Source of the DNA: Caldisericota bacterium
GTDB taxonomy: Bacteria > CAIJMQ01 > JAADFP01
DNA length: 9,926 nucleotides
Reading direction: 5' to 3'
NCBI GenBank assembly: GCA_013152825.1
Contig: JAADFP010000050.1
Span: 1 to 9,926, forward strand
Shown here: piece by piece, positions 1 through 9,350 of the stretch
Layout of the letters: the number at the start of each line of letters is the position of its first letter
How positions within the stretch are numbered: position 1 is the stretch's first letter
Notes under the pieces: generated by a model
What the model saw: the letters and a program-made list of their open reading frames with translations, nothing else
Database searches by the model: none
Told to the model about the DNA's origin: nothing
Made by a program: the position numbers and the translations under genes

Positions 1-23
1 CCACATACACATAATATTTATTT

Positions 24-56
24 CCCTGGATACCCGCTTTCGCGGGTATGACAGGG
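24..56. repeat. Short hairpin repeat, dRS3-like, copy 1
   Basis: Perfect 8-bp arms ATACCCGC (30-37) and GCGGGTAT (42-49) enclose a TTTC loop. Outer arms CCCTG (24-28) and CAGGG (52-56) extend the stem after a small internal loop. The core has the ATTCCC-N8-GGGAAT shape described for neisserial dRS3 repeats, with the third base pair changed on both sides. A second copy lies at 9021-9046. It probably belongs to a dispersed intergenic repeat family. A role as a terminator for an upstream gene is possible, but no T-run follows. Confidence 0.75.
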
Positions 57-70
57 AGAGCTGGTTTTCC

Positions 71-192
71 TGTATCCTGCATCCTGTATCTCCCCTCACT
101 TACTCACTATTTACTCTTTACTCCCCTCTCCCCCGCTACTCGCTACTAACTACTCGCTACTAAGGTCTAACGTCTCAAGTCTATGGTCTAAC
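71..192. repeat. Mosaic of 7-nt-periodic tandem repeats
   Basis: Several successive blocks each repeat with a 7-nt period but with different units. Positions 71-91 hold three units of the type TGTATCC. Positions 100-123 hold degenerate TTACTC units, the clearest at 111 and 118. Positions 135-162 hold four units of the type GCTACTC/GCTACTA, including an exact 13-mer repeated at 137-149 and 151-163. Positions 165-192 hold four units beginning GTCT at 165, 172, 179 and 186. The strand shown is pyrimidine-rich. No coding potential is evident. Related units in the opposite orientation occur at 8942-9008 and 9230-9271, so this is a family and not one local slippage event. Function is unknown. Confidence 0.75.
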
Positions 193-338
193 TGCTCAGC
201 TCTATCTTCTTGGACTGGTGCTTATTTTGAGTGAGTAAAAATTTCCCCTTTAATTCTTCAAAAGAGAAAAATTGTGTCAAACTGTCACTTTTCTATTCGG
301 GGCTCTTTAAAAACTCTTTGTTTTCCCTGGTTTTTTAA
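193..338. other. AT-rich gene-free leader upstream of the dnaK promoter
   Basis: No coding region, tRNA or recognised riboswitch is visible here. Two direct copies of CTCTTT at 303-308 and 314-319 are 11 bp apart, about one helical turn, some 20 bp upstream of the -35 box. This could be a factor-binding site, but such a short match in AT-rich DNA is weak. I found no CIRCE inverted repeat (TTAGCACTC-N9-GAGTGCTAA). Confidence 0.4.
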
Positions 339-366
339 TTGGCATGCTATTTGATTGTGTTATAAG
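339..366 (+). promoter_or_regulatory. Sigma-70-type promoter of the chaperone operon
   Basis: TTGGCA (339-344) matches the -35 consensus in 5 of 6 bases. TATAAG (361-366) matches the -10 in 5 of 6, and the spacer is 16 bp. A TG at 358-359 gives an extended -10. Transcription would start near 373, leaving a leader of about 40 nt before the dnaK ATG. A -24/-12 (sigma-54) reading of the same stretch fails at the -12 GC. Confidence 0.65.
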
Positions 367-413
367 CAGTTAAAAATGGAAATTAAATGCGAAAATAAGA
401 GGGGGTAAGAGAA

Positions 414-911
414 ATGGCAAAAGTAATAGGTATAGACCTGGGAACAACTAATTCCTGTATGGCTTATATGGAAGCAGGGAAACCTGTGGTTATTACTAAC
501 CGGGAGGGAGGCAGAGTAACTCCTTCCGTGGTTGCAGTTACTAAAAGCGGAGAAAGACTGGTAGGTGCTCCAGCCAAAAGGCAGATAATAACCAATTCTG
601 AAAATACCATTTTCTCCATAAAGAGGTTCATGGGAAGAAGTTATTCGGAAGTAAGCGAAGAAATCAAGATGGTCCCCTATAAAGTGACCAAGGATGCAAG
701 AGGCAGGGTAAAGGTAATGCTGGGGGGGAAGGAATATACGCCACCTGAAATTTCCGCCATGATTCTGAGAAAGATGAAAGAAGATGCGGAGGCTTATCTG
801 GGTGAAGAAGTTAAAGAAGCCGTGATTACGGTGCCTGCCTACTTTAACGATTCCCAGAGACAGGCTACCCGGGATGCTTGCTGGCCTGGAAGTTTTGAGA
901 ATCATAAATGA
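414..911 (+). CDS. dnaK: Hsp70 chaperone DnaK, N-terminal fragment (frameshifted)
   Basis: DnaK is the ATP-driven chaperone that clamps exposed hydrophobic segments of unfolded proteins in the cytoplasm. This frame encodes the first quarter of its nucleotide-binding domain. The phosphate-1 loop [11 protein letters not shown] is at residues 5-15, and the family-typical segment ending [12 protein letters not shown] runs to residue 155 (codon 876-878). After that the frame reads ten unrelated residues and stops at 909-911. The correct continuation lies in another frame from 880 (see the next entry). The ATG at 414 gives the standard DnaK start [10 protein letters not shown] and follows a purine-rich stretch (AGAGGGGG, 398-405) that can serve as ribosome binding site. 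On its own the fragment cannot be a working Hsp70. With the second fragment and three missing residues the protein would be about 642 aa, the normal DnaK length. Confidence 0.9.
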   Translation: MAKVIGIDLGTTNSCMAYMEAGKPVVITNREGGRVTPSVVAVTKSGERLVGAPAKRQIITNSENTIFSIKRFMGRSYSEVSEEIKMVPYKVTKDARGRVKVMLGGKEYTPPEISAMILRKMKEDAEAYLGEEVKEAVITVPAYFNDSQRQATRDACWPGSFENHK

Positions 912-2334
912 ACCTACTGCTTCCTGTCTTGCCTATGGGCTGGACAAGAAAAAATCCGGAGTAGTAGCGGTGTACGACCTGGGAGGAGGGACCTTTGATA
1001 TTTCCATCCTGGAAATCGGTGAGGGGGTGTTCGAGGTTAAATCTACCAGTGGTAATACCCATCTGGGCGGCGATAACTTCGACCAGAAGATTATAGATTG
1101 GATAGCAGAAGAATTTATGAAGGAACACGGGATAGACCTGCGCAAAGATCGCATGGCCTTGCAGAGGCTTAGAGAAGCTGCGGAAAAAGCCAAGGTGGAA
1201 TTATCTTCTGCCATGGAAACGGAAATAAACCTGCCGTTTATAACCGCGGATGCTTCTGGTCCTAAACACTTGAACCTTGTGCTCACCCGGGCCAAGCTGG
1301 AACAGCTGGTGATGGGTTTAATCGAAGAAAGTTTAGGTCCCTGTAAACAGGCCCTGGAAGATGCCAAGTTAACCCAGAAGGATATTGACGAGGTGGTATT
1401 GGTAGGTGGCATGACCAGGATGCCCAAAGTGCAGGAAATGGTAGCTGAGTTCTTTGGCAAAGAGCCACAGAAGGGAGTTAACCCGGACGAGGCAGTAGCC
1501 ATGGGCGCGGCTATCCAGGCTGGGGTACTAAAGGGAGAAGTAAAAGACATTCTTCTCCTGGATGTTACCCCTCTTACTCTAGGCATTGAAACCCTGGGAG
1601 GAGTAATGACTCCTCTTATTACCCGGAATACCACTATCCCCTGCAGAAAGAGCGAGATATTTACCACGGCAGCGGATAACCAGACTTCCGTGGAGATACA
1701 TGTTTTGCAGGGTGAAAGAAAGATGGCTGTGGATAATAAGAGCATAGGCAGATTTATCCTGGATGGACTTCCTCCTGCCCCGCGAGGCGTTCCCCAGATA
1801 GAAGTTACCTTTGATCTGGATGCCAATGGTATTCTTAATGTTACTGCAAAAGATCTCTCCACGGGAAAGAGCCAATCTATAAAAGTGCAACCTTCCAGCG
1901 GTTTAAGCAAGGAAGAGGTGGAAAAACTGGTAAAGGAAGCGGAGAAGTATGCAGAAGAGGATGTGAAGAAAAGAGAGAAAGTAGAAGCCAGGAATAAAGC
2001 AGACGAGGCGGTATATCAGAGTGAAAAGCTAATAAAAGAGTTTGCCGATAAAATGACCCAGGAGCAGAAAGATAAGTTACAGGCTGCAATAGATAAGGTG
2101 AAAGAATCCATAAAGAAAGATGACTTGGAGGAAATAAAGAAAAGTACGCAGGAATTGTTCGAGGTATGGCATCCCATCTCCACTGAACTTTACCAGAAAC
2201 AACAGGCACAGGCTGGTCCCCAGGCAGGGAAGACCGAGCAAGCTGGTCCACGGGCAGAGGGCAGTACTGAGGGACCCAAAGAGGGAGAAGTCATAGATGC
2301 AGAATTTAAAGAAGAGGGAGAAGATAAGAAATGA
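874..2334 (+). CDS. dnaK: Hsp70 chaperone DnaK, main C-terminal fragment (frameshifted)
   Basis: This is the remainder of DnaK. Homology begins at codon 880 ([14 protein letters not shown]). The ATG at 874 is an accident of the shifted frame and has no ribosome binding site. Visible parts are the phosphate-2 motif DLGGGTFD (fragment residues 35-42), the interdomain linker DILLL near residue 225, and [14 protein letters not shown] opening the substrate-binding beta domain (from about 230). The helical lid runs from about 346. A Gly/Gln-rich tail ends with the bacterial signature GEVIDAEF plus a charged end. No further lesion is seen across 484 residues, which argues for a very recent mutation or a sequence/assembly error over an old pseudogene. 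The stop overlaps the grpE start as ATGA (2331-2334), indicating translational coupling. If the lesion is real, the cell needs another dnaK or lives without Hsp70 activity. Confidence 0.92.
   Translation: MLAGLEVLRIINEPTASCLAYGLDKKKSGVVAVYDLGGGTFDISILEIGEGVFEVKSTSGNTHLGGDNFDQKIIDWIAEEFMKEHGIDLRKDRMALQRLREAAEKAKVELSSAMETEINLPFITADASGPKHLNLVLTRAKLEQLVMGLIEESLGPCKQALEDAKLTQKDIDEVVLVGGMTRMPKVQEMVAEFFGKEPQKGVNPDEAVAMGAAIQAGVLKGEVKDILLLDVTPLTLGIETLGGVMTPLITRNTTIPCRKSEIFTTAADNQTSVEIHVLQGERKMAVDNKSIGRFILDGLPPAPRGVPQIEVTFDLDANGILNVTAKDLSTGKSQSIKVQPSSGLSKEEVEKLVKEAEKYAEEDVKKREKVEARNKADEAVYQSEKLIKEFADKMTQEQKDKLQAAIDKVKESIKKDDLEEIKKSTQELFEVWHPISTELYQKQQAQAGPQAGKTEQAGPRAEGSTEGPKEGEVIDAEFKEEGEDKK
876..882 (+). 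other. Frameshift junction in dnaK (apparent 8-nt loss)
   Basis: Bacterial DnaK proteins read D-A-G-(K/R)-I-A-G-L-E here. The window reads GCT (876-878, Ala), a lone T (879), then GCT GGC CTG GAA (from 880; A-G-L-E). Nine bases encoding G-K-I are thus replaced by one, a net loss of 8 nt. Merely skipping T879 would restore the frame but still leave three residues missing, so programmed frameshifting is not a convincing explanation. Confidence 0.85.
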
Positions 2335-2873
2335 GCCGCCGTTTAACCAAAGAGGAACTAAAAAAACTCCTGGAAGAAAGAGAAAAAGAGGTAAAAGAGT
2401 TAAAAGCTCAGCTGGAGCAAGCCAATAAAGAGAAGGAGGAATACCTGGATCTTGCGCGCCGGGTCACCGCGGATTTTGACAATTACCGCAAGAGAATAAT
2501 GCAGAGAGAGGAGGAAATGAGGAAATTTGCCGGAGAGAACTTAATCCGGAATTTGCTCCCTATCGTTGATGACCTGGAAAGAGCGCTTAACCATATGCAT
2601 CCTGCCTCCTCGCTGAAGGAATTAAAAAAGGGCGTGGAAATGGTATATAAGAAATTCCACGATTTTCTTAAATCCCATAACGTAGAAAAAATGGAAGTGG
2701 TGGGAAAAGAGTTTAACCCGCATTTTCATGAGGCTTTGATTGTGGAGGGAGAAGGCGAAGGGCAGGAGGTGGTTCTGGAAGAATTGGAGCCTGGATATCT
2801 CATGCACGGGAGACTTCTCCGTCCCGCCAAAGTGAAAGTGCACAAAAGAAAGGGGGCACAAAATGAGGCGTAA
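2331..2873 (+). CDS. grpE: GrpE, nucleotide exchange factor of DnaK
   Basis: GrpE dimers open the DnaK nucleotide-binding domain to release ADP, resetting the chaperone cycle in the cytoplasm. The 180-aa product has the family layout. A long charged N-terminal coiled coil (about residues 5-45) is followed by FDNYRKR (49-55) and [12 protein letters not shown] in the helical dimer region. The C-terminal beta domain has FNPHFHEA (128-135) and [14 protein letters not shown] (155-168). Length is in the usual range of about 170-200 aa. The ATG overlaps the dnaK stop by 4 nt, and its own 3' end overlaps htrA by 11 nt, so it is probably translated by coupling. The neighbouring broken dnaK encodes its only known partner, which makes its intact state notable. 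Confidence 0.96.
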   Translation: MSRRLTKEELKKLLEEREKEVKELKAQLEQANKEKEEYLDLARRVTADFDNYRKRIMQREEEMRKFAGENLIRNLLPIVDDLERALNHMHPASSLKELKKGVEMVYKKFHDFLKSHNVEKMEVVGKEFNPHFHEALIVEGEGEGQEVVLEELEPGYLMHGRLLRPAKVKVHKRKGAQNEA

Positions 2874-4290
2874 TCTGGTTCTTTGTATGGCCTTGCTTTT
2901 CTGGGGAATTACTGCTCTCTATGCTGATGTTTCAGCAGAGAAGCTGGCAGAAAAGCTAAGTGGAGAATTTGCCAAAGTAGCCGAGGAAGTCAGCCCTGCA
3001 GTAGTGAGCATAGTTTCTGTGAAAATTATCCAGGCTCCGGTAGGGACCATGCCCTTTGAAGAACCTTTCTTTGATGACTTGAAGAAATTCTTCGGGGATG
3101 ACTTCTTCAAGTTTTTTGCCCCTTCACCCCGTAAAGGCAGAAAATACCAGCAGAGAGGATTAGGAAGCGGAGTTATCGTAAGCTCGGATGGGGTAATTCT
3201 TACCAACAACCATGTAGTGGGAGATGCGGATAAGATTAGAGTTACCCTTTACGACGGAAGAGAATTTAAAGCAGAGGTTAAAGGCAAAGATCCCAAGACA
3301 GACCTAGCAGTAATAAAAATCAAGGGGAGAAATCTACCTTACGCCAAGCTGGGAGATTCCGACAAAATTAAAGTAGGGGAGATAGTGCTGGCTATTGGTA
3401 ATCCCTTTGGGTTAAAGTCCACGGTTACCCAGGGAATAATTTCTGCCAAAGGCAGGTCAGATGTGGGTATTGCCACCTATGAAAACTTTATCCAAACTGA
3501 TGCAGCTATAAACCCAGGCAACAGCGGAGGCCCCTTGGTCAACCTGAAAGGAGAAGTTATTGGAATAAACACTGCCATATTTACCAGGAGTGGAGGATAC
3601 ATGGGAGTAGGCTTTGCCATCCCCATAAACATGGCAAAATCTGTGATGAAGCAGCTCCTGGAAAAGGGTAGAGTGATAAGGGGTTGGTTAGGCGTGGTAA
3701 TTCAGCCGTTAACCGAGGAATTGGCAGAAAGTTTCGGTATAAAGGGTAAGAAAGGAGTCCTGATAGGAGATGTGATGAAGGGTTCTCCGGCCGCAAAAGC
3801 TGGTCTGAAAAGGGGAGACATTATTATTAAGTTTGCCGGGAAAAAGGTGGATACTCCTTCTGCCCTGCAGGAGAAGGTGGCCGGCACGGCGCCGGGAACC
3901 AGGGTAAAGATAGATATATTGAGAAGAGGAAAACCTTTAACCCTCACGGCAAAAATTGCAGAGATGCCAAAAGAGAAGGCAGAAGCAAAAGAGAAAAAGG
4001 CAGAAGAAGAACTGGGAATGAGAGTGGGAGAATTGACCCCTGAGCTCGCTTCCAAACTTGGCTATGAAGGGGAAAAGGGAGTGCTGATTCTTGAGGTCTT
4101 CCCGGGCAGTATTGCAGAAATAGCGGGATTGACACGGGGTGATCTTATCAAGGAGATTAACGATAAAAAGATAGAGAGCCTGAATGATTACCACAAAATT
4201 ATAAGCAAGTTGCTGAAAAGCAAGGCACCCATAAGGCTTTTAGTGAAAAGAGGTGAATATACTTTCTTCACCGTGATTAAGGTGGAATAA
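2863..4290 (+). CDS. htrA: Do-family periplasmic serine protease/chaperone (HtrA/DegP-like)
   Basis: HtrA/DegP proteins form oligomeric cages in the periplasm that degrade or hold misfolded envelope proteins. The 475-aa product starts with a signal peptide: positive MRRN, a hydrophobic core, and ALYA before a likely cleavage near residue 21. A Phe-rich, DegP LA-loop-like segment covers about 60-90. The trypsin-like domain has His117 (TNNHVV), Asp147 (KTDLAVIK) and Ser221 (NPGNSGGP), a complete catalytic triad. PDZ1 starts near residue 274 (GWLG) and PDZ2 near 384, joined by a Lys/Glu/Ala-rich linker (about 367-383). This two-PDZ plan fits the DegP/DegQ type better than DegS. The start is supported by AAAGGGGG (2849-2856) lying inside the grpE 3' end. 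Placement between grpE and clpB suggests that envelope stress control shares transcription with the cytoplasmic chaperones. DegQ/MucD-like naming is equally possible. Confidence 0.95.
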   Translation: MRRNLVLCMALLFWGITALYADVSAEKLAEKLSGEFAKVAEEVSPAVVSIVSVKIIQAPVGTMPFEEPFFDDLKKFFGDDFFKFFAPSPRKGRKYQQRGLGSGVIVSSDGVILTNNHVVGDADKIRVTLYDGREFKAEVKGKDPKTDLAVIKIKGRNLPYAKLGDSDKIKVGEIVLAIGNPFGLKSTVTQGIISAKGRSDVGIATYENFIQTDAAINPGNSGGPLVNLKGEVIGINTAIFTRSGGYMGVGFAIPINMAKSVMKQLLEKGRVIRGWLGVVIQPLTEELAESFGIKGKKGVLIGDVMKGSPAAKAGLKRGDIIIKFAGKKVDTPSALQEKVAGTAPGTRVKIDILRRGKPLTLTAKIAEMPKEKAEAKEKKAEEELGMRVGELTPELASKLGYEGEKGVLILEVFPGSIAEIAGLTRGDLIKEINDKKIESLNDYHKIISKLLKSKAPIRLLVKRGEYTFFTVIKVE

Positions 4291-4305
4291 GAATAAGAGG
4301 TTAAG

Positions 4306-6903
4306 ATGCAGTTAAGAAATTTTACGCTTAAAGCGCAGGAAGCATTGGCCAAGGCAGAGGAGCTGGCTCGTGTGCGCAGCCATTCCGAGGTAGCGGCAGA
4401 ACATCTTCTCAAGGTCCTGCTGGAGGAAGAAGGGGTAGTCAGGGAGGTGCTGCAGAAAATAGGCGCAAACATTTCTTCCCTCAACGAAGAAACAGAGAGG
4501 GCATTAGATAAGCTTCCCAAGCTATATTCTCCCCAGCCCCAGCTTTACGTTTCCCAGAGCCTGGCCATGGTCATTCATATTGCCCAGGAAGAGGCTGCCC
4601 AGTTAAAAGATTCTTACGTGAGCACAGAACATCTTCTTTTGGGTATTTCCCGGGAACAGAGGAGTGAGGCAGGAGAGATACTACGCAGTAGCGGCATAAA
4701 CCGGGAAAGAATCATCAAGGCCATGGAAGAGATAAGGCAGGGGCAGAATATCACCGATGAGTTTGGGGAAGAAAAGTTAAATGCTCTCAAGAAATTCGGC
4801 AAGGATCTTACTGAATTAGCTCATCAAGGAAAACTTGACCCGGTAATTGGCCGGGATGAAGAAATAAGAAGAGTCATCCAGGTGCTTTCTCGTCGGACCA
4901 AAAACAACCCGGTTATGATAGGTGAACCTGGTGTGGGAAAGACTGCCATTGTAGAGGGACTGGCGCAGAGAATTGCCAAGGGAGATGTGCCGGAGACATT
5001 GAAGGATAAAAAAGTAGTGGCGCTGGATATTGGTTCCATCGTGGCTGGGACCAAGTTCAGGGGAGAGTTTGAAGAAAGGTTTAAATCGGTTCTCAAAGAA
5101 GTGGAGGCAGGAGAAGGCAGTATTATTCTCTTCATTGACGAACTGCATGCGGTGGTGGGAGCTGGGGGTGCGGAGGGAGCAGTGGATGCTGCCAATATGC
5201 TGAAGCCCTATTTAGCCCGGGGTACTCTGCGCTGTATAGGAGCTACCACACTGGACGAGTATCGCCAGCATATAGAAAAAGACCCGGCGCTGGAAAGAAG
5301 GTTCCAGCCGGTTTACGTATCAGAGCCCTCTGTAGAAGACACTATTGCCATACTAAGGGGGTTGAAGGAACGCTACGAGGTTCATCATGGAGTAAGGATA
5401 ACCGACGGAGCTCTGGTTACTGCAGCTACCCTTTCTCACAGGTATATAACTGATAGGTTTCTTCCAGATAAGGCTATTGACCTCATAGATGAAGCAGCAG
5501 CCCGGCTGCGCATGGAAATAGATTCTCGCCCTCAGGAGATTGATGAAGTAGAGAGAAAAATTAGGCAGCTGGAAGTGGAACGGGAAGCCTTAAAAAAGGA
5601 AAAAGACAAAGAATCCAGGGATAGGCTCAAAAAAATAGAAGATGAAATCAAAAAAGATAAAGAGAAGCTGGAATACCTTACCAAGCACTGGGAAAAGGAA
5701 AGAGAAGCTATAAAGAAAATACAGAAACTAAAAGAAGACATCGAGAATACCAAGAAATTATCCGAAAAGGCTGAAGCAGAAGGTGATTTAGCCCGGGCCG
5801 CCGAACTCAAGTATGGAAAGCTCATAGAACTGCAGAAGAAACTTGAAGAAGAAAACAAGAAACTCCAGGAATTGCAGAAAGACCTGAAAATGCTAAAAGA
5901 AGAAGTGGAAGCAGAGGACATAGCAGAAATAGTTTCCAAGTGGACGGGCATACCGGTTTCCCGCCTCATGGAAGGAGAAAAAGAAAAACTTCTCCATATG
6001 GAAGAAAGAATCAAGGAAAGAGTTGTGGGGCAGGACGAAGCGGTGATTAAAGTCTCTGAGGCAATAAGAAGAGCCCGGGCCGGGATATCCGATCCGAATC
6101 GCCCCCTGGCCTCTTTCATTTTCCTGGGGCCCACTGGAGTAGGGAAGACCGAATTGGCAAAGAGCCTGGCCTGGTTCCTGTTTGACGATGAAAATGCGCT
6201 TCTCCGCCTGGACATGTCTGAATACATGGAAAGACACAGCGTTTCCCGCTTAATTGGTGCCCCTCCCGGCTATGTGGGATACGAAGAGGGCGGACAACTT
6301 ACCGAAAGAGTAAGGAGAAGACCCTATTCAGTCTTACTGCTTGATGAGATAGAAAAAGCGCATCCCGAGGTATTTAACATCCTTCTCCAGATTCTGGACG
6401 ATGGAAGGCTTACCGATGGGCAGGGAAGAACGGTAAATTTCAGGAATACTGTAATAATAATGACTTCCAACATTGGCAGCCAGTGGATATACGAGGCAAA
6501 AGGAGAAGATCTGAGACCCCGTATAATGGAAGAATTAAGGGCCCATTTCAGGCCAGAATTCTTGAACAGGATAGATGAAATAGTTATATTCAATTCTCTC
6601 AGTAAAGAAGAAATAACCAGAATAGTAGATATCCAGATTGGTTATCTTAGAAACCGGCTGCAGGATAGGAGAATAGAAATAGAGGTTACTGATAGACTCA
6701 AGAGTTTCCTTGCCGGGGTGGGTTTTGACCCCAATTTTGGTGCACGCCCCTTGAAGAGAGCCATTCAGCAGTATGTGGAAAACCCTCTGGCCAAAAAGAT
6801 ACTGGCCGGAGAAGTAAAAGAGGGGGACAGGGTGCGGCTGGATTATGATGAGACGGAGAAAAAAGTGGTAATAGGTTCTGTAGGAAAATCATCAGAAAAT
6901 TAA
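4306..6903 (+). CDS. clpB: ClpB, Hsp100 protein disaggregase
   Basis: ClpB is a hexameric AAA+ machine that threads polypeptides out of aggregates and hands them to DnaK. The 865-aa product is typical in length (E. coli 857). Domains in order: N-terminal Clp repeat domain (about 1-145); AAA1 with Walker A GEPGVGKT (206-213) and Walker B Asp278-Glu279; a long Lys/Glu-rich coiled-coil middle domain (about 407-535); AAA2 with Walker A GPTGVGKT (608-615), Walker B Asp680-Glu681 and pore loop GYVGYEEGG. The middle domain identifies ClpB and separates it from ClpA, and its length exceeds that of ClpC. No ClpP-binding tripeptide was noticed. The AAA1 pore loop reads GTKFRGEF, with Phe251 where E. 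coli ClpB has Tyr251. It lies 15 nt after htrA with AAGAGG (4295-4300) as ribosome binding site, and ends 18 nt before groES. Confidence 0.97.
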   Translation: MQLRNFTLKAQEALAKAEELARVRSHSEVAAEHLLKVLLEEEGVVREVLQKIGANISSLNEETERALDKLPKLYSPQPQLYVSQSLAMVIHIAQEEAAQLKDSYVSTEHLLLGISREQRSEAGEILRSSGINRERIIKAMEEIRQGQNITDEFGEEKLNALKKFGKDLTELAHQGKLDPVIGRDEEIRRVIQVLSRRTKNNPVMIGEPGVGKTAIVEGLAQRIAKGDVPETLKDKKVVALDIGSIVAGTKFRGEFEERFKSVLKEVEAGEGSIILFIDELHAVVGAGGAEGAVDAANMLKPYLARGTLRCIGATTLDEYRQHIEKDPALERRFQPVYVSEPSVEDTIAILRGLKERYEVHHGVRITDGALVTAATLSHRYITDRFLPDKAIDLIDEAAARLRMEIDSRPQEIDEVERKIRQLEVEREALKKEKDKESRDRLKKIEDEIKKDKEKLEYLTKHWEKEREAIKKIQKLKEDIENTKKLSEKAEAEGDLARAAELKYGKLIELQKKLEEENKKLQELQKDLKMLKEEVEAEDIAEIVSKWTGIPVSRLMEGEKEKLLHMEERIKERVVGQDEAVIKVSEAIRRARAGISDPNRPLASFIFLGPTGVGKTELAKSLAWFLFDDENALLRLDMSEYMERHSVSRLIGAPPGYVGYEEGGQLTERVRRRPYSVLLLDEIEKAHPEVFNILLQILDDGRLTDGQGRTVNFRNTVIIMTSNIGSQWIYEAKGEDLRPRIMEELRAHFRPEFLNRIDEIVIFNSLSKEEITRIVDIQIGYLRNRLQDRRIEIEVTDRLKSFLAGVGFDPNFGARPLKRAIQQYVENPLAKKILAGEVKEGDRVRLDYDETEKKVVIGSVGKSSEN

Positions 6904-6921
6904 AGAAAGGAGGGATGAGTT

Positions 6922-8854
<1,933 letters not shown>

Positions 8855-8872
8855 TACTTTCTCGGCTGTTTT

Positions 8873-8920
8873 ATATCCCCCTCTATTCCGCTCTTGCGGA
8901 ATGGAGGGGGGTATTTTTTT
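8873..8920 (+). terminator. Strong intrinsic terminator after groEL
   Basis: A 15-bp stem pairs 8877-8891 with 8896-8910 with a single G-U wobble and a TCTT loop. It is extended by four more pairs (8873-8876 with 8911-8914, one of them a wobble). A run of seven T follows at 8914-8920. It lies 18 nt after the groEL stop and should end the operon transcript. Confidence 0.93.
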
Positions 8921-8941
8921 GCCATGGAATCTGGTTTTGTG

Positions 8942-9011
8942 GGGAGACGTAAGACTATAGGCTTTGGATGGGGGAAGTAGTTAGTAGCGAGGGAAAGGGA
9001 TTGAGTAGGAT
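8942..9011. repeat. Heptad repeats, opposite orientation to the left-flank mosaic
   Basis: From 8942 four 7-nt units follow the pattern NNNAGAC with increasing decay (GGGAGAC, GTAAGAC, then two diverged units). GTAG then recurs at 8977, 8984 and 9005, spacings of 7 and 21 nt. These units are reverse complements of the GTCTNNN and CTACT units at 135-192, and their order mirrors that of the left flank. There is no sign of coding capacity. The purine-rich strand here is the plus strand, whereas on the left it is the minus strand. Confidence 0.6.
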
Positions 9012-9020
9012 GTATTTTTT

Positions 9021-9046
9021 TGGATTCCCGCTTGCGCGGGAATGAC
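9021..9046. repeat. Short hairpin repeat, dRS3-like, copy 2
   Basis: Perfect 8-bp arms ATTCCCGC (9024-9031) and GCGGGAAT (9036-9043) enclose TTGC. The context TGGAT...ATGACA is shared with copy 1 at 28-53. Compared with copy 1, the third stem pair is changed on both arms (T-A here, A-T there), so pairing is kept. Spurious minus-strand reading through it gives the phrase FPRKRES, which I have seen in predicted proteins from such repeats in many genomes. Confidence 0.75.
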
Positions 9047-9100
9047 AAGGCCGGACAAATGGGGTGTAAAGCTATAATGTAAATCACCAACAACTCTACC

Positions 9101-9150
9101 TGTCATGCCTGCGAAAGCCCCGATATAAACCGGGACAGGCAGGAATGACA
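9101..9150. repeat. Longer imperfect inverted repeat of the same family
   Basis: Outer arms TGTCAT (9101-9106) and ATGACA (9145-9150) are perfect. After one mismatch, CCTGC (9108-9112) pairs with GCAGG (9139-9143). A small inner stem CCCG/CGGG (9119-9122 with 9131-9134) surrounds ATATAAAC. The shared ATGACA end links it to the two short hairpins. It looks like a related or composite element with an enlarged middle. Spurious minus-strand translation gives IPAQAGIQ-type text, also typical of this repeat class. Confidence 0.65.
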
Positions 9151-9229
9151 GAGGGGAAAACAGATGGGGGAAGGCGGTGGACGACTCACGTATAACGTTT
9201 CGCGCTACGCAACCGCAGCCGACCAACGA

Positions 9230-9271
9230 GTTAGACTATAGACTTTAGACTGGGAAAGCAGTAAACAGTAA
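9230..9271. repeat. In-phase heptad array upstream of nagB
   Basis: Three units of NNTAGAC (9230-9250) are followed, in the same 7-nt phase, by a spacer unit. Two nearly identical units GCAGTAA and ACAGTAA (9258-9271) close the array. The CAGTAAA text matches the GAGTAAA heptads on the minus strand of 111-123, linking this array to the left flank. Confidence 0.65.
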
Positions 9272-9275
9272 ATTC

Positions 9276-9340
9276 TTACCAAAATTATGGTAAATTTCCC
9301 ATATAATTACCAATTTTTTGAAAGTAAAACCGGGAAATTT
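9276..9340. promoter_or_regulatory. Inverted and direct repeats upstream of the nagB promoter (possible operator)
   Basis: TTACCA (9276-9281) and TGGTAA (9288-9293) form a perfect dyad around AAATTA, and a third TTACCA lies at 9307-9312. A 9-bp arm AAATTTCCC (9292-9300) is exactly complementary to GGGAAATTT (9332-9340), 31 nt apart. The group lies just upstream of the -10 box, so a regulator site for nagB is possible. AT-rich background makes chance matches fairly likely. Confidence 0.35.
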
Positions 9341-9350
9341 TTCTAAAATT

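Noticed and set aside
1..192. CRISPR array in the left flank
   Set aside because: Repeat units are 7-14 nt with no unique 30-nt spacers, so this is tandem repetition and not a CRISPR.
340..356. Sigma-54-like promoter TGGCATG-N4-TTGAT
   Set aside because: The -24 GG is good, but the -12 element has GA instead of the nearly invariant GC. The overlapping sigma-70 elements fit better.
870..882. Programmed ribosomal frameshift in dnaK
   Set aside because: There is no slippery heptamer or stimulatory stem, and restoring frame would still leave three conserved residues missing. A deletion or error explains the data better.
933..1910. Long minus-strand open frame (325 codons) opposite dnaK
   Set aside because: It is the antisense shadow of the conserved dnaK coding sequence, is rich in Ser/Pro from reversed codons, and matches no family I recognise.
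5532..6227. Minus-strand open frame (231 codons) opposite clpB
   Set aside because: Its Ser/Phe-rich text mirrors the Lys/Glu-rich ClpB middle domain on the other strand. It is an antisense artefact.
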